In this document: positions 17,393-26,044 of the stretch, in pieces
Position numbering within the stretch: the first letter of the stretch is position 1
Layout: each line of letters begins with the position of its first letter
The notes under the pieces: generated by a model
What the model was told of the DNA's origin: nothing
Seen by the model: the letters and a program-made list of their open reading frames with translations, nothing else
Database searches by the model: none
From: Kribbella sindirgiensis
Lineage (GTDB): Bacteria; Actinomycetota; Actinomycetes; Propionibacteriales; Kribbellaceae
Assembly (NCBI RefSeq): GCF_004331435.1
Contig: NZ_SJKA01000023.1
Coordinates: forward strand, 47,445-111,444
Reading direction: 5' to 3'
Length of the DNA: 64,000 nt
Translations under genes and position numbers: made by a program

Positions 17393-18574
17393 GTGCAGAT
17401 ACCGATGAGGCGGCCCTGGGGAGCCGGGCTGGCCGTCGCAGCGCTGCTCGTGCTGACCGTCATGGATCTCGCACAGCACTACGACGTACCGGTCGCGGCT
17501 GTGCTGACTTTGGCGATCGCACGGGCGCTGTCCCTGAGCCTGTCGTGGCTGCGGCCGCGGGCGGCGGTGGCGGTCTCGCTCGTCACCACTGCTGTGATGG
17601 CTGCGCTGACCACGCCAGTTGGCCCGAGTGAACCGTGGCCGTGGGGTACGACGTCGGCGTTCGGGCATTCGCTCGTCATCGCGATCGCTGGCGCGCGTGG
17701 ACTCGGCCGACGGGAGCTGGTCGGCTGGTGGGTGGCGACTCAGGCGCTGGGGGTCGTTGCGCTCGGGGTGGCACCGGACCGTGGCAGCTGGCCCGGTCTG
17801 ATCACCATGACTGTCCTGTCGGGCGTAGCGGTCGTGGTCGGCGACCTGCTCCGTTCACGGGCCGACACCAACCGTCGACTTGTCGAGCAGGAGACGATCA
17901 GCAAGGCCGAGCGTGCAGAACGCGAGCGGCTGCAGGAGCGGGCCAGGATCGCGCGCGAGCTGCACGACGTCGTGGCCCATCACCTGTCGGTGGTGGTGGT
18001 TCGCGCGGACAGTGCGCCGCACCGGTTGCCCGACGTACCGGACGCTGTCCGTGAGGAGTTCACGGGCATCGCCAACGAGGCACGGGCTTCGCTGACCGAG
18101 ATGCGTCGCGTACTGCGGCTGCTGCGCGAGCCGGTCGAGCAACCCGAGACAGGACCGCAGCCTGGTCTGGACCAGGTGGCCGAGCTCGTCGAGAGCACAC
18201 GGCGAGCGGGAGCGGATGTACGGCTGGTGGGTGATGTGCCGACCGGGTTGGACCCTGCTGTCGAGCTGACGGCGTACCGCGTTGTGCAGGAAGGGCTCAG
18301 CAACGCGGTACGGCACGCACTGCACGCGGCCGTGGAGGTAGCGGTACGGCGTACTGCGGGCCAGCTGGAGGTGACCGTGCAGAACGAGAAGCCGCCGCGG
18401 CCCGTCGTACCGGCGCCCGGGAGTGGTCATGGGCTGACTGGGATGCGGGAGCGTGTGGCCCTCGTCGACGGGACTGTGAGCACTGGCCCGACCCCTCAAG
18501 GCGGTTACCTGGTGCGGGCGTTCATTCCAGTGGCAGAGGAGGTGGAGAGTGCCGATCAAGGTCTTGGTGGTTGA
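17393..18574 (+). CDS. Sensor histidine kinase, NarL/DesK type
   Basis: 393 aa, GTG start; ATG 17405 is an alternative. About five membrane segments occupy residues 1-150 with almost no extracellular loops. The HisKA_3 dimerisation domain contains ERARIARELHDVVAHHLS, with the phospho-acceptor His near 190. The ATPase domain has VVQEGLSNAVRHA (N-box), GSGHGLTGMRERVAL (G-box) and a closing GGYLVRAFIPV. It senses a membrane-linked signal and phosphorylates the regulator encoded in the overlapping downstream gene. Confidence 0.9.
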   Translation: MQIPMRRPWGAGLAVAALLVLTVMDLAQHYDVPVAAVLTLAIARALSLSLSWLRPRAAVAVSLVTTAVMAALTTPVGPSEPWPWGTTSAFGHSLVIAIAGARGLGRRELVGWWVATQALGVVALGVAPDRGSWPGLITMTVLSGVAVVVGDLLRSRADTNRRLVEQETISKAERAERERLQERARIARELHDVVAHHLSVVVVRADSAPHRLPDVPDAVREEFTGIANEARASLTEMRRVLRLLREPVEQPETGPQPGLDQVAELVESTRRAGADVRLVGDVPTGLDPAVELTAYRVVQEGLSNAVRHALHAAVEVAVRRTAGQLEVTVQNEKPPRPVVPAPGSGHGLTGMRERVALVDGTVSTGPTPQGGYLVRAFIPVAEEVESADQGLGG

Positions 18575-19214
18575 CGATCAGGAGATGGTGCGGGCCGGGT
18601 TCAGCGCGCTGCTGGACGCGCAGCCCGACATCGAGGTCGTGGGACAGGCCGGCGACGGCGCCCGGGCCGTCGAGCTGGCCGCCGACTTGACGCCGGACGT
18701 GATTCTCATGGACGTCCGGATGCCGGTGCTCGACGGGCTCGCCGCGACGCAGCGCATCCTCGCCGACTCGACGCCTGGTGGGCCGCCGCGGGTCGTGATG
18801 TTGACGACGTTCGACCTGGACGATTACGTGTACGCCGCTCTCCGCGCCGGTGCGAGCGGGTTCTTGCTGAAGCACTCCACCCCGGACGAGCTGGCCGCAG
18901 CAGTACGGGTCGTCGCGGCCGGTGACGCGCTGCTGGCGCCGTCCGTCACCCGGCGACTGGTAGAGGACTTCGCTCGCGCGCAGCCCGTCGTACCGACCAC
19001 ACCGGTCCGGCTGACGCCGCGAGAGACCGACGTACTGCGGCTGGTCGCACGTGGGCTGTCCAACCGGCAGATCGCCGACGAACTGGTGCTGGCCGAGCAG
19101 ACCGTGAAGACGCACGTCAGCAACATCCTGACCAAGCTGGACCTGCGTGACCGTGCACAGGCAGTCGTTTACGCGTATGAGGCGGGTGTCGTGATCCCTG
19201 GTCCGCGACACTGA
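18549..19214 (+). CDS. LuxR-family response regulator
   Basis: 221 aa, GTG start 26 bases inside the kinase gene, so translation is coupled. The receiver domain has VVDDQEMV, the phospho-acceptor in ILMDVRMPVLDG and the K in LLKHST. The output HTH is LTPRETDVLRLVARGLSNRQIADELVLAEQTVKTHVSNIL. It is the partner of the kinase at 17393; its targets are unknown. Confidence 0.93.
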   Translation: MPIKVLVVDDQEMVRAGFSALLDAQPDIEVVGQAGDGARAVELAADLTPDVILMDVRMPVLDGLAATQRILADSTPGGPPRVVMLTTFDLDDYVYAALRAGASGFLLKHSTPDELAAAVRVVAAGDALLAPSVTRRLVEDFARAQPVVPTTPVRLTPRETDVLRLVARGLSNRQIADELVLAEQTVKTHVSNILTKLDLRDRAQAVVYAYEAGVVIPGPRH

Positions 19215-19218
19215 GTAG

Positions 19219-19575
19219 ATGGATGTTCTCGAACGCGTACGCAGCCTGTGTCTCGCCCTACCCGAGGTGACCGAGCGGCCGAGTCACGGTGAGCCCACCT
19301 GGTTCGTCCGGGACAAGAAGACCTTCGTGATGTACGCCGACCACCACCACGACGACCGCCTCGGTGTGTGGATGGCGGCGCCGCCCGGTGTGCAGGAGTC
19401 GCTCGTCGCGGACGATCCCGAGCACTTCTACCGGCCGCCGTACGTCGGACACCGCGGCTGGCTCGGCGTCTACCTGGACGTCGACGTGGACTGGGGGCAC
19501 TTCGAGGACCTGGTCGAGACGGCTTACCGGCAGATAGCCCCCAAGACCCTGATCGCCCGCCTCGACGAGGTCTGA
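19219..19575 (+). CDS. MmcQ/YjbR family protein
   Basis: 118 aa. LCLALPEVTERPSHGEPTWFVRDKKTFVMY and PPYVGHRGWLGVYLD are hallmark segments of the MmcQ/YjbR double-wing fold. The family has a DNA-binding-like fold but no established biochemical role. It starts 4 bases after the response-regulator stop and may be in the same transcript. Confidence 0.85.
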   Translation: MDVLERVRSLCLALPEVTERPSHGEPTWFVRDKKTFVMYADHHHDDRLGVWMAAPPGVQESLVADDPEHFYRPPYVGHRGWLGVYLDVDVDWGHFEDLVETAYRQIAPKTLIARLDEV

Positions 19576-19602
19576 CGGTTATATAGGGTTACCGGGGTGC
19601 AC

Positions 19603-21072
19603 ATGGGTGAAGGTGGGCCGGTTGGTCAGAAGCTGGCGATTGCGCTGGCGTTCGGGAGTTCGGCCGCCGTCATGGTGCTGGAGCTCGTCTCGCTGCGGCT
19701 GGTGGCGCCGTACATCGGGCTGACGCTGGAGACGAACACAGCGGTCATCGGAGTCGCGCTGGCGGCGATCGCGACCGGTGCGGCGCTGGGTGGGCGGTTC
19801 GCGGACGTGGTGCCGCCGCAGCGGACGCTCGGCCCGCTGTTCCTGCTCAGCGGGGCGCTGGTGATGCTGATCCTCCCGGTGGTCCGCTGGACGGGTGAAG
19901 CGCTCCGGGGAGGCGGAAACGAGTTGGTGTTCCTGGTGCTCGCCGTGACGCTGTTCGCGCCCGCGTCGCTCCTGGCGGCGGTCACGCCGATGGTGACGAA
20001 GCTACGGCTGGACTCGCTCGCGCAGACCGGTACCGTCGTCGGCCGCCTGTCCGCGTACGCCACCGTCGGCGGCATCGTCGGCACTGTGCTGACGGGCTTC
20101 GTGTTCGTGGCGACCGTGCCGACCAGCACGATCATTCTGACCTTGGGCGCCACACTGGTGGTCGTCGGAGCCGCGCTGACGTTCCTGTTGCGTGGAGTGC
20201 AGGCCGCGGTGAAGCCGGTCGCTCTCGCGGTCGTCGGCGCCACATTGACCCTCGTCGCGCCACGGCCGTGTGAGGTCGAGACGGCGTACCACTGTGCTCG
20301 TGTGGTCGCGGACCCGAACCGGGAGAGCGGGCGGACGCTGTACCTCGACCAGGCGCGGCACTCGTACGTCGACCTGAAGGACCCGACCTACCTGGAGTTC
20401 GAGTACATCAAGAGCTTCGCGGCCGCTATCAACGGCACCTGGGCCGAGGGGCAGCCGCTGAACGCACTGCACGTCGGCGGTGGCGGCCTGACCATGCCGC
20501 GGTACCTCACGGCGACGCGGCCCGGCAGTAAGCACCAGGTGTACGAGATCGACAAAGCGGTCGTGGAGCTCGACAAGCGGGAGCTCGGCGTCCAGACCGG
20601 ACCGGACCTGGTCGTGACTGTGGAGGACGGCCGGCTCGGCGTCCGTGACGAGGAGACGGACAGCAGAGACCTGGTCATCATGGACGCGTTCAGTGGGCTC
20701 TCCGTGCCCTGGCACCTCACCACGCGCGAGCTGGTGTCCGACGTACGACGAGTGCTGCGACCGGACGGGCTCTACTTGATCAACGTCATCGACTACGGCG
20801 CGGCCAAGTTCGCGAAAGCCGAGATCAAGACAGCGCAGGCGCAGTTCCCGTACGTCGCGGTGATCGCGCGCAAGGACGAACTGTCCGGCCACAGCGGCGG
20901 CAACTTCGTCGTGGCGGCGTCCGACAAGCCGATCGACGTACCGGGGATCGTGGGCCGGCTGGAACCGTCGATGGGTGTGCTCGACCCGCCGGACGGCTTC
21001 GTCGGCGACGCACCGGTGCTGACCGACGACTACGCGCCCGTCGACCAGCTGCTCACGCCGCACAGCGGCTGA
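19603..21072 (+). CDS. Membrane-fused spermidine-synthase-like protein
   Basis: 489 aa from ATG 19603; GTG 19597 is two codons upstream. Residues 1-210 hold about six to seven membrane segments (AIALAFGSSAAVMVLELVSLRLVAPYIG and onward). Residues ~280-489 are a Rossmann methyltransferase-like domain: NALHVGGGGLTMPRYL (motif I), VYEIDKAVVEL (acidic loop), VIMDAFSGLSVPWHL. Such fused MFS/spermidine synthases rarely make polyamines and their reaction is unknown. TATAGG at 19582-19587 suits a -10 box for a very short leader. Confidence 0.82.
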   Translation: MGEGGPVGQKLAIALAFGSSAAVMVLELVSLRLVAPYIGLTLETNTAVIGVALAAIATGAALGGRFADVVPPQRTLGPLFLLSGALVMLILPVVRWTGEALRGGGNELVFLVLAVTLFAPASLLAAVTPMVTKLRLDSLAQTGTVVGRLSAYATVGGIVGTVLTGFVFVATVPTSTIILTLGATLVVVGAALTFLLRGVQAAVKPVALAVVGATLTLVAPRPCEVETAYHCARVVADPNRESGRTLYLDQARHSYVDLKDPTYLEFEYIKSFAAAINGTWAEGQPLNALHVGGGGLTMPRYLTATRPGSKHQVYEIDKAVVELDKRELGVQTGPDLVVTVEDGRLGVRDEETDSRDLVIMDAFSGLSVPWHLTTRELVSDVRRVLRPDGLYLINVIDYGAAKFAKAEIKTAQAQFPYVAVIARKDELSGHSGGNFVVAASDKPIDVPGIVGRLEPSMGVLDPPDGFVGDAPVLTDDYAPVDQLLTPHSG

Positions 21073-21095
21073 CCGTCTTGTGGTTGCATGTGGTC

Positions 21096-22718
21096 ATGCA
21101 CCCACGCGCAGGCCAGCCAGCACAGCCCGAGGACCTCGTCGACGTCGACGCCATGCTGGCGGCGTACGGAGACCTCACGCCGGACGTGGAGAACCCCGCC
21201 CAGAAGGTGGTCTTCGGTACGTCGGGCCATCGCGGCTCGAGTCTCGACAGTGCCTTCAACGAGGCACACATCCTGGCGATCACGCAGGCCATCTGCGAGT
21301 ACCGGGCCGGCCAGGGTACGACGGGCCCGCTGCTCGTCGGCCGGGACAGCCACGGGCTCTCGGAGCCGGCCTGGCGGACCGTGCTCGAGGTGCTGGCCGG
21401 TAACGGAGTCCAGACGCTCGTGGACAGCGCCGACCGGCTCACGCCGACGCCCGCGGTGTCGCACGCGATCCTGCGGCTGAACCGTGGCGCGGGCGCCGAC
21501 GCGGACGGCATCGTCATCACGCCGTCGCACAACCCGCCGCGCGACGGCGGCATCAAGTACAACCCGCCGCACGGTGGCCCGGCCGGCTCCGACGCGACCA
21601 GCTGGATCGCGGACCGGGCCAACCAGCTGATCGCGGCCGGCAACCGGGAGGTGCGCCGCAAGACGTTCGAGCAGGCCCGTGAGGAGGCAGGGAACTACGA
21701 CTTCGTCGGGCACTACGTCGACGACCTGCCGTCGGTGCTGAACCTGGCCGCGATCCGCGACGCCGGCGTGAAGATCGGCGCCGACCCGCTCGGCGGAGCG
21801 AGCGTGGACTACTGGGCCGCGATCGCCGAACGGCACGACCTCGACCTGACCGTGGTCAACCCGCGCGTCGACCCGGCCTGGTCGTTCATGACGCTCGACC
21901 ACGACGGCAAGATCCGGATGGACTGCTCCTCGCCGTACGCGATGGCCTCACTGGTCGCGCAGCGGGACAAGTACGACGTGGCGACCGGGAACGACGCGGA
22001 CGCGGACCGGCACGGCATCGTCACGCCGGACGCCGGACTGATGAACCCGAACCACTACCTGGCCGTAGCGATCTCTTACCTGTTCAGCAACCGCCAGTGG
22101 GGTCCGGACGTCGCTGTGGGCAAGACACTGGTCTCGTCGTCGCTGATCGACCGTGTGGTGGGTGACCTGGGTCGTCGGCTGTGGGAGGTGCCGGTCGGCT
22201 TCAAATGGTTCGTCCCTGGTCTGGTCGACGGCTCGGTCGGCTTCGGGGGAGAGGAGTCGGCAGGTGCGAGCTTCCTGCGTTTCGACGGCACTGTGTGGAC
22301 GACGGACAAGGACGGGATCCTGCTGGCGTTGCTGGCGAGTGAGATCACCGCAGTGACCGGTGAGACGCCGTCGGTCGCCCACGCCAGGCTGGTGGAGCGG
22401 TTCGGCGCGTCGGCGTACTCGCGGGTCGACGCACCGGCGACCCGTGACCAGAAGGCCAAGCTGGCCGCGCTGTCGGCGGATGCGGTGACCGCGACCGAGC
22501 TGGCCGGTGAGCCGATCGTGGCTCGGCTCACCCACGCACCTGGCAACGACGCGGCGATCGGCGGGCTGAAGGTCACCACCGAGTCGGCGTGGTTCGCTGC
22601 GCGCCCGTCGGGCACCGAGGACCTCTACAAGATCTACGGCGAGTCCTTCAAGGGCGCCGAGCACCTGGAGCAGGTCTTCGAACAGGCACGCGACGTCGTG
22701 TCCGCGGCACTCGCTTAA
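21096..22718 (+). CDS. pgm: Phosphoglucomutase (alpha-D-glucose phosphate-specific)
   Basis: 540 aa; interconverts glucose-1-phosphate and glucose-6-phosphate, linking glycogen and cell-wall sugars to glycolysis. ATG 21096 gives the usual actinobacterial N-terminus MHPRAGQPAQPEDLVDV. Motifs in order: FGTSGHRGSS, the phosphoserine loop ITPSHNPPRDGG, the Mg site GNDADADRHG, the sugar loop GGEESAGASF and the phosphate-binding ARPSGTEDLYKIY. Full length. The TAA overlaps the convergent DUF3037 gene in a shared TTAA. Confidence 0.95.
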   Translation: MHPRAGQPAQPEDLVDVDAMLAAYGDLTPDVENPAQKVVFGTSGHRGSSLDSAFNEAHILAITQAICEYRAGQGTTGPLLVGRDSHGLSEPAWRTVLEVLAGNGVQTLVDSADRLTPTPAVSHAILRLNRGAGADADGIVITPSHNPPRDGGIKYNPPHGGPAGSDATSWIADRANQLIAAGNREVRRKTFEQAREEAGNYDFVGHYVDDLPSVLNLAAIRDAGVKIGADPLGGASVDYWAAIAERHDLDLTVVNPRVDPAWSFMTLDHDGKIRMDCSSPYAMASLVAQRDKYDVATGNDADADRHGIVTPDAGLMNPNHYLAVAISYLFSNRQWGPDVAVGKTLVSSSLIDRVVGDLGRRLWEVPVGFKWFVPGLVDGSVGFGGEESAGASFLRFDGTVWTTDKDGILLALLASEITAVTGETPSVAHARLVERFGASAYSRVDAPATRDQKAKLAALSADAVTATELAGEPIVARLTHAPGNDAAIGGLKVTTESAWFAARPSGTEDLYKIYGESFKGAEHLEQVFEQARDVVSAALA

Positions 22719-23089
22719 CGCACGAACGCGTCCAGCAACCGTTCCAGGTCCGCAGCGGGATCCTCGGTGATCCCGCTGTGGATCGGCGACGGGTGTACGA
22801 CGGTACTCCGGGGCGCGGCCAGCCACCGGAACCGCTCGCTGATCGTGGTGCCCGCCGCCGGACCGCCAGCTGTCTCACCAGCACAAATGGCCCGGACCTG
22901 CTCCAAAGACGCGCAGACGACGTCAACGTCCACGGCTGGATCCAGGGCTCGCAGTCGTTCGGGCTGAACGTCCCATGCGGCACCCAGGTAGTCCAGCGCC
23001 CGGCAGTAGAGCACCGCACCGACGTTGATGAACTCACCCCGCTGAATCCGCGGCGCGGCTCGCAGGATCACGTAGTCGAAGGGCTTCAC
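22715..23089 (-). CDS. DUF3037 family protein
   Basis: 124 aa. GTG 23089 is preceded by GGAGG at 6 bases and overlaps the HipA-like stop (GTGA), giving the standard N-terminus KPFDYVILRAAPRIQRGEFINVGAVLYC. DUF3037 proteins typically sit next to HipA-like kinases, as here. The function is unknown. The coupling suggests the two proteins act together, possibly kinase and substrate or modulator. Confidence 0.85.
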   Translation of the reverse strand: MKPFDYVILRAAPRIQRGEFINVGAVLYCRALDYLGAAWDVQPERLRALDPAVDVDVVCASLEQVRAICAGETAGGPAAGTTISERFRWLAAPRSTVVHPSPIHSGITEDPAADLERLLDAFVR

Positions 23090-23823
23090 GAAGCACCTCC
23101 CGGAACCCACGCGGACCGGTTTGCCAACCGCGCGACCAGGTGACCGAGGTAGCGGTCCCGATCACCTTCCTCGATCCACTGGGACGGCACGAGCGCGATG
23201 ACCTCTTCGAGAAGTTCCGGTGTGATCGCGGCAGCGAGCTCTGCATCCACCTTCGCCACACCGGGTGCCGCGACCGAGAACACGTGGTCCGAGGCGTCGT
23301 ACGGCAGCGCGGCGAACTTCTCCGCCGGCATCCACGAGTGGTGGAAGTACAGCGCGGCGCCGTGGTCGATCAGCCACAGGTTCTTGTGCCAGACCAGCAT
23401 GTTCGTGTTCCGCCACGACCGGTCGACGTTCGCGACGAACGCGTCCAGCCAGAGGATCCGGGCCATCGCGTCGTCACCGGGGTTGCCGGCCGATCCGTCG
23501 TACCCGAAGGAACCCGGCAGGAAGTCGACGGCGAGGTTCAGCCCGGCGCTGCGGATCAGCAGTTCCTGGATCTCGAAGTCCGGCTCGGACTTCCCGATCG
23601 CCGGGTCGAGTTCGATCAGCTTCAGCTCCGGCACCCGCAGGCCGAGCCGGCGGAACAACTCACCGACGATCACCTCGGCGACCAGCGCCTTCGGACCCTG
23701 ACCGGCGCCGTGGAACTTGATCACGTACGTGCCGAGGTCGTTGCCCTCGACAACACCCGGCAACGACCCTCCCTCACGCAGCGGCAACACGTACCGCGTG
23801 GCAATGACAACAGGCAAACTCAC
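23086..23823 (-). CDS. HipA-like kinase domain protein
   Basis: 245 aa, shorter than HipA (~440 aa), matching the compact HipA_2-type family. TYVIKFHGAGQG holds the ATP-binding Lys; DAFVANVDRSWRNTNMLV is the catalytic loop (Asp and Asn); LWLIDHGAALYF carries the DxG-like metal motif as DHG. No N-terminal HipA_N domain and no HipB HTH partner are present; the neighbour is DUF3037. It is likely a protein kinase of the HipA superfamily; toxicity is not implied by the sequence alone. Confidence 0.82.
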   Translation of the reverse strand: MSLPVVIATRYVLPLREGGSLPGVVEGNDLGTYVIKFHGAGQGPKALVAEVIVGELFRRLGLRVPELKLIELDPAIGKSEPDFEIQELLIRSAGLNLAVDFLPGSFGYDGSAGNPGDDAMARILWLDAFVANVDRSWRNTNMLVWHKNLWLIDHGAALYFHHSWMPAEKFAALPYDASDHVFSVAAPGVAKVDAELAAAITPELLEEVIALVPSQWIEEGDRDRYLGHLVARLANRSAWVPGGAS

Positions 23824-23864
23824 CCGGGAGACTCTAGCCGTTAGCGAGCGGGTACCGGTTCAGG

Positions 23865-24920
23865 ATGAAGCTTCCGTCCTTCGGAGTGGAGGAAGAGCTA
23901 CTCCTGGTGTCAGCGACCGGTGACCCGCTGCCACGGAGCACGGCTGTGGTCGCGGACGTGGGAGAACTGGACGTCGCGCTGGAGCTGACCAGGGCGATGG
24001 TGGAGATCAACTCGCCGGTCTGTACGACGGCCGACGAGCTCCGCGGCCACCTGCTCCGGATGCGCTCCCAACTGGCCGCCGCCGCGGCAGACGAAGGCGC
24101 CCGGCTCCTGGCGATCGCAGTGCCTCCACACGGACGGGCCGCGCAGTCGATCACCAGGAAGCCGCGGTACCAGCAGCTGGTCCGTGAGTGGGGTCTACTG
24201 GCGCGAGAGCAAGGCGTCTGCGGCTGTCACGTCCACGTGGGGGTGCCGGACAGGGAGGCCGCCATCAAGGCCAGCAACTACCTGCGCCCGTGGCTGCCTG
24301 TCCTGCTCGCTCTCAGTGCCAACTCGCCGATCTACCTTGGCCAGGACTCCGGGTTCGCCAGCTGGCGTTGGTTGATGACGACGCGCTGGCCGAGCGCCGG
24401 TCCGCCGCCGTACCTGGAGTCGGCCGAGCACTACGACGCGCTGGTCGCCATGCATCTGGCCGCCGGCACGTTGATCGACGAGCAGATGGTGTACTGGGAC
24501 ATCCGGCCGTCGTCGCACCTGCCGACGGTGGAGGTGCGCGTCAGTGACATCCCGCTCACGGTGGACGAGTCGGTGCTGATCGCGACCCTCGTGCGCGCCG
24601 TCGTACTCACCGCGCTGGAGGACGGGGCGAAGGGCCCGACGCTGGAGCCTGAGGTACTGCGGGCCGCGTACTGGCTGGCCGCCCGGGACGGGCTCACCGC
24701 GCGAGGCCTTGACGTCCTGAGCGCGGAGGCGATGCCGATCGCCGACGTGATCGGGCAGCTGGTGCGGTACGTCGAGCCTGCGCTGCAGATGCTGGACGCG
24801 GTCGAGCTGGTGTGCGACGGCGTCGAACGGGCGCTGCGCGACGGCAACGGTGCGATCAAACAGCGGAAGGCATTCCGTGAGGGCGACGACGTGGTCGCCC
24901 TCACGGAGATCAAGCCTTAA
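23865..24920 (+). CDS. Carboxylate-amine ligase, YbdK/GCS2 family
   Basis: 351 aa. The N-terminus FGVEEELLLV, then MVEINSPVC, GCHVHVGVPDRE and ALSANSPIYLGQDSGFASWRW are the signature segments of type 2 glutamate-cysteine ligase-like enzymes. Members form gamma-glutamyl amides with ATP; in actinomycetes many are annotated as YbdK with weak GCS activity and the true substrate is uncertain. The start 11 bases after a TAGCGAG segment suggests a short leader. It is divergent from the HipA-like gene. Confidence 0.88.
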   Translation: MKLPSFGVEEELLLVSATGDPLPRSTAVVADVGELDVALELTRAMVEINSPVCTTADELRGHLLRMRSQLAAAAADEGARLLAIAVPPHGRAAQSITRKPRYQQLVREWGLLAREQGVCGCHVHVGVPDREAAIKASNYLRPWLPVLLALSANSPIYLGQDSGFASWRWLMTTRWPSAGPPPYLESAEHYDALVAMHLAAGTLIDEQMVYWDIRPSSHLPTVEVRVSDIPLTVDESVLIATLVRAVVLTALEDGAKGPTLEPEVLRAAYWLAARDGLTARGLDVLSAEAMPIADVIGQLVRYVEPALQMLDAVELVCDGVERALRDGNGAIKQRKAFREGDDVVALTEIKP

Positions 24921-26044
24921 CCGGCTGTCCGACGTGTGGGTGCGCGTGTCCAGCCCGCTCCGGCCTCGTGCAGCAGCTAGTCGTGGGACGGAACCCGGTA
25001 TTACCTGTCCCCAGCCACCAGCACCCATCCTCACGCCCCACCGCCGGTCCCGCCGCCAGCCCCGCCGCCGGCCCCGCAGGGCGTCCGCCGCAGGGCGTCC
25101 GCTCGGTCGCCCTCGCCCCGTGGGCCTGTCGGTACCTGTCAAGCAGACGACGGGTCCTGCGTTGGATCTACGGGCCGGTATGACCGGGGTGGCCGAGGTG
25201 GCCAGGTTTGGGGACTACTACCCACCGGAAACGACCAGCCAGAGTCCCCAATCACCCACCGCACCAATCACCCCACCCGGACTGGTCGCCCACCGGATCG
25301 GTCGCCTCACCGGACTGGTCGCCTCACCGGGGTGGTTGCGCGGCTGGGGTCGATCGTCGCGGTCGCCCCGCCGGCGGTACTGGCCCCGGGCATTGGGCGT
25401 GGGCGCTGCCGGGCTGCGGCTCGACCAGAATGAGAGCGCCGCCGACAGACGAGTCGTCCTGCCGGTATGAGCTGCAGTTTCCCGCGGACTTGACTGACTG
25501 TGGCTGCCCGAGAGCGCGGTCAGCCACTTGTCGGGGTGTCGGCCGGGGGAACAGACACCTTCTGGGTGCTGCGGACAACGAATACCAGGTGTGAGCCCAC
25601 CAGAACCTGTCCCACGGCCCCACAATTCACCCACACATCGAACAAGAGAGCCGGATAACCCGGTTCTCGTGGCGGCGCTGCTCGGACGCCGGGTGCGCGG
25701 AACGCCTGCCCTTTTCCGGGATCGCGCCGACTCGTGGGCGTCCCTGATCGCCTCGCTCGCCCCGGCTGGGGTGGTCGGCCCCGGTTGGGATCATCGTCCC
25801 GGCTGGGCTGGTCGTCCCGGTCGCCCCGCCGGTGTTACGGACTTCGGGCGTGGGTGCGGCGGGGGTTGGGGATTGGGCGGTTGTGATGCGGGTTTGTGCA
25901 AGGTCGACAGAACGTATACGTCCACTGGCCGGCGATGCTGTCTGCCGCCCGGTCCGGGGTAGCGGGGTAATAGACGTATACGTACTGTCGAGCTGCCGTT
26001 TCCGGCGGACTGTGGCTACCCGTGAGCGCGCTCAGGAGAGCCCG
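24921..26044. other. Gene-free, internally duplicated 1.1-kb region
   Basis: No frame here shows a protein domain or plausible start. The stretch is built of diverged repeats. Segment A (25469-25524) and segment B (25990-26035) share a GAGCTGC(A/C)GTTTCC ... TGTGGCT(G/A)CCC ... GCTCAG pattern, B lacking 8 bases. A second pair lies near 25356-25430 and 25806-25880 (GGTCGCCCCGCCGG, GGGCGTGGG). The palindrome ACGTATACGT occurs at 25912 and 25974. Confidence 0.5.
25275..25332. repeat. Degenerate ~17-bp tandem repeat
   Basis: About three and a half units of CACCGGACTGGTCGCCT with a few substitutions (variants CACCGGATCGGTCGCCT and CACCGGGGTGGTTGCG). It lies inside the gene-free duplicated region. 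Confidence 0.5.
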
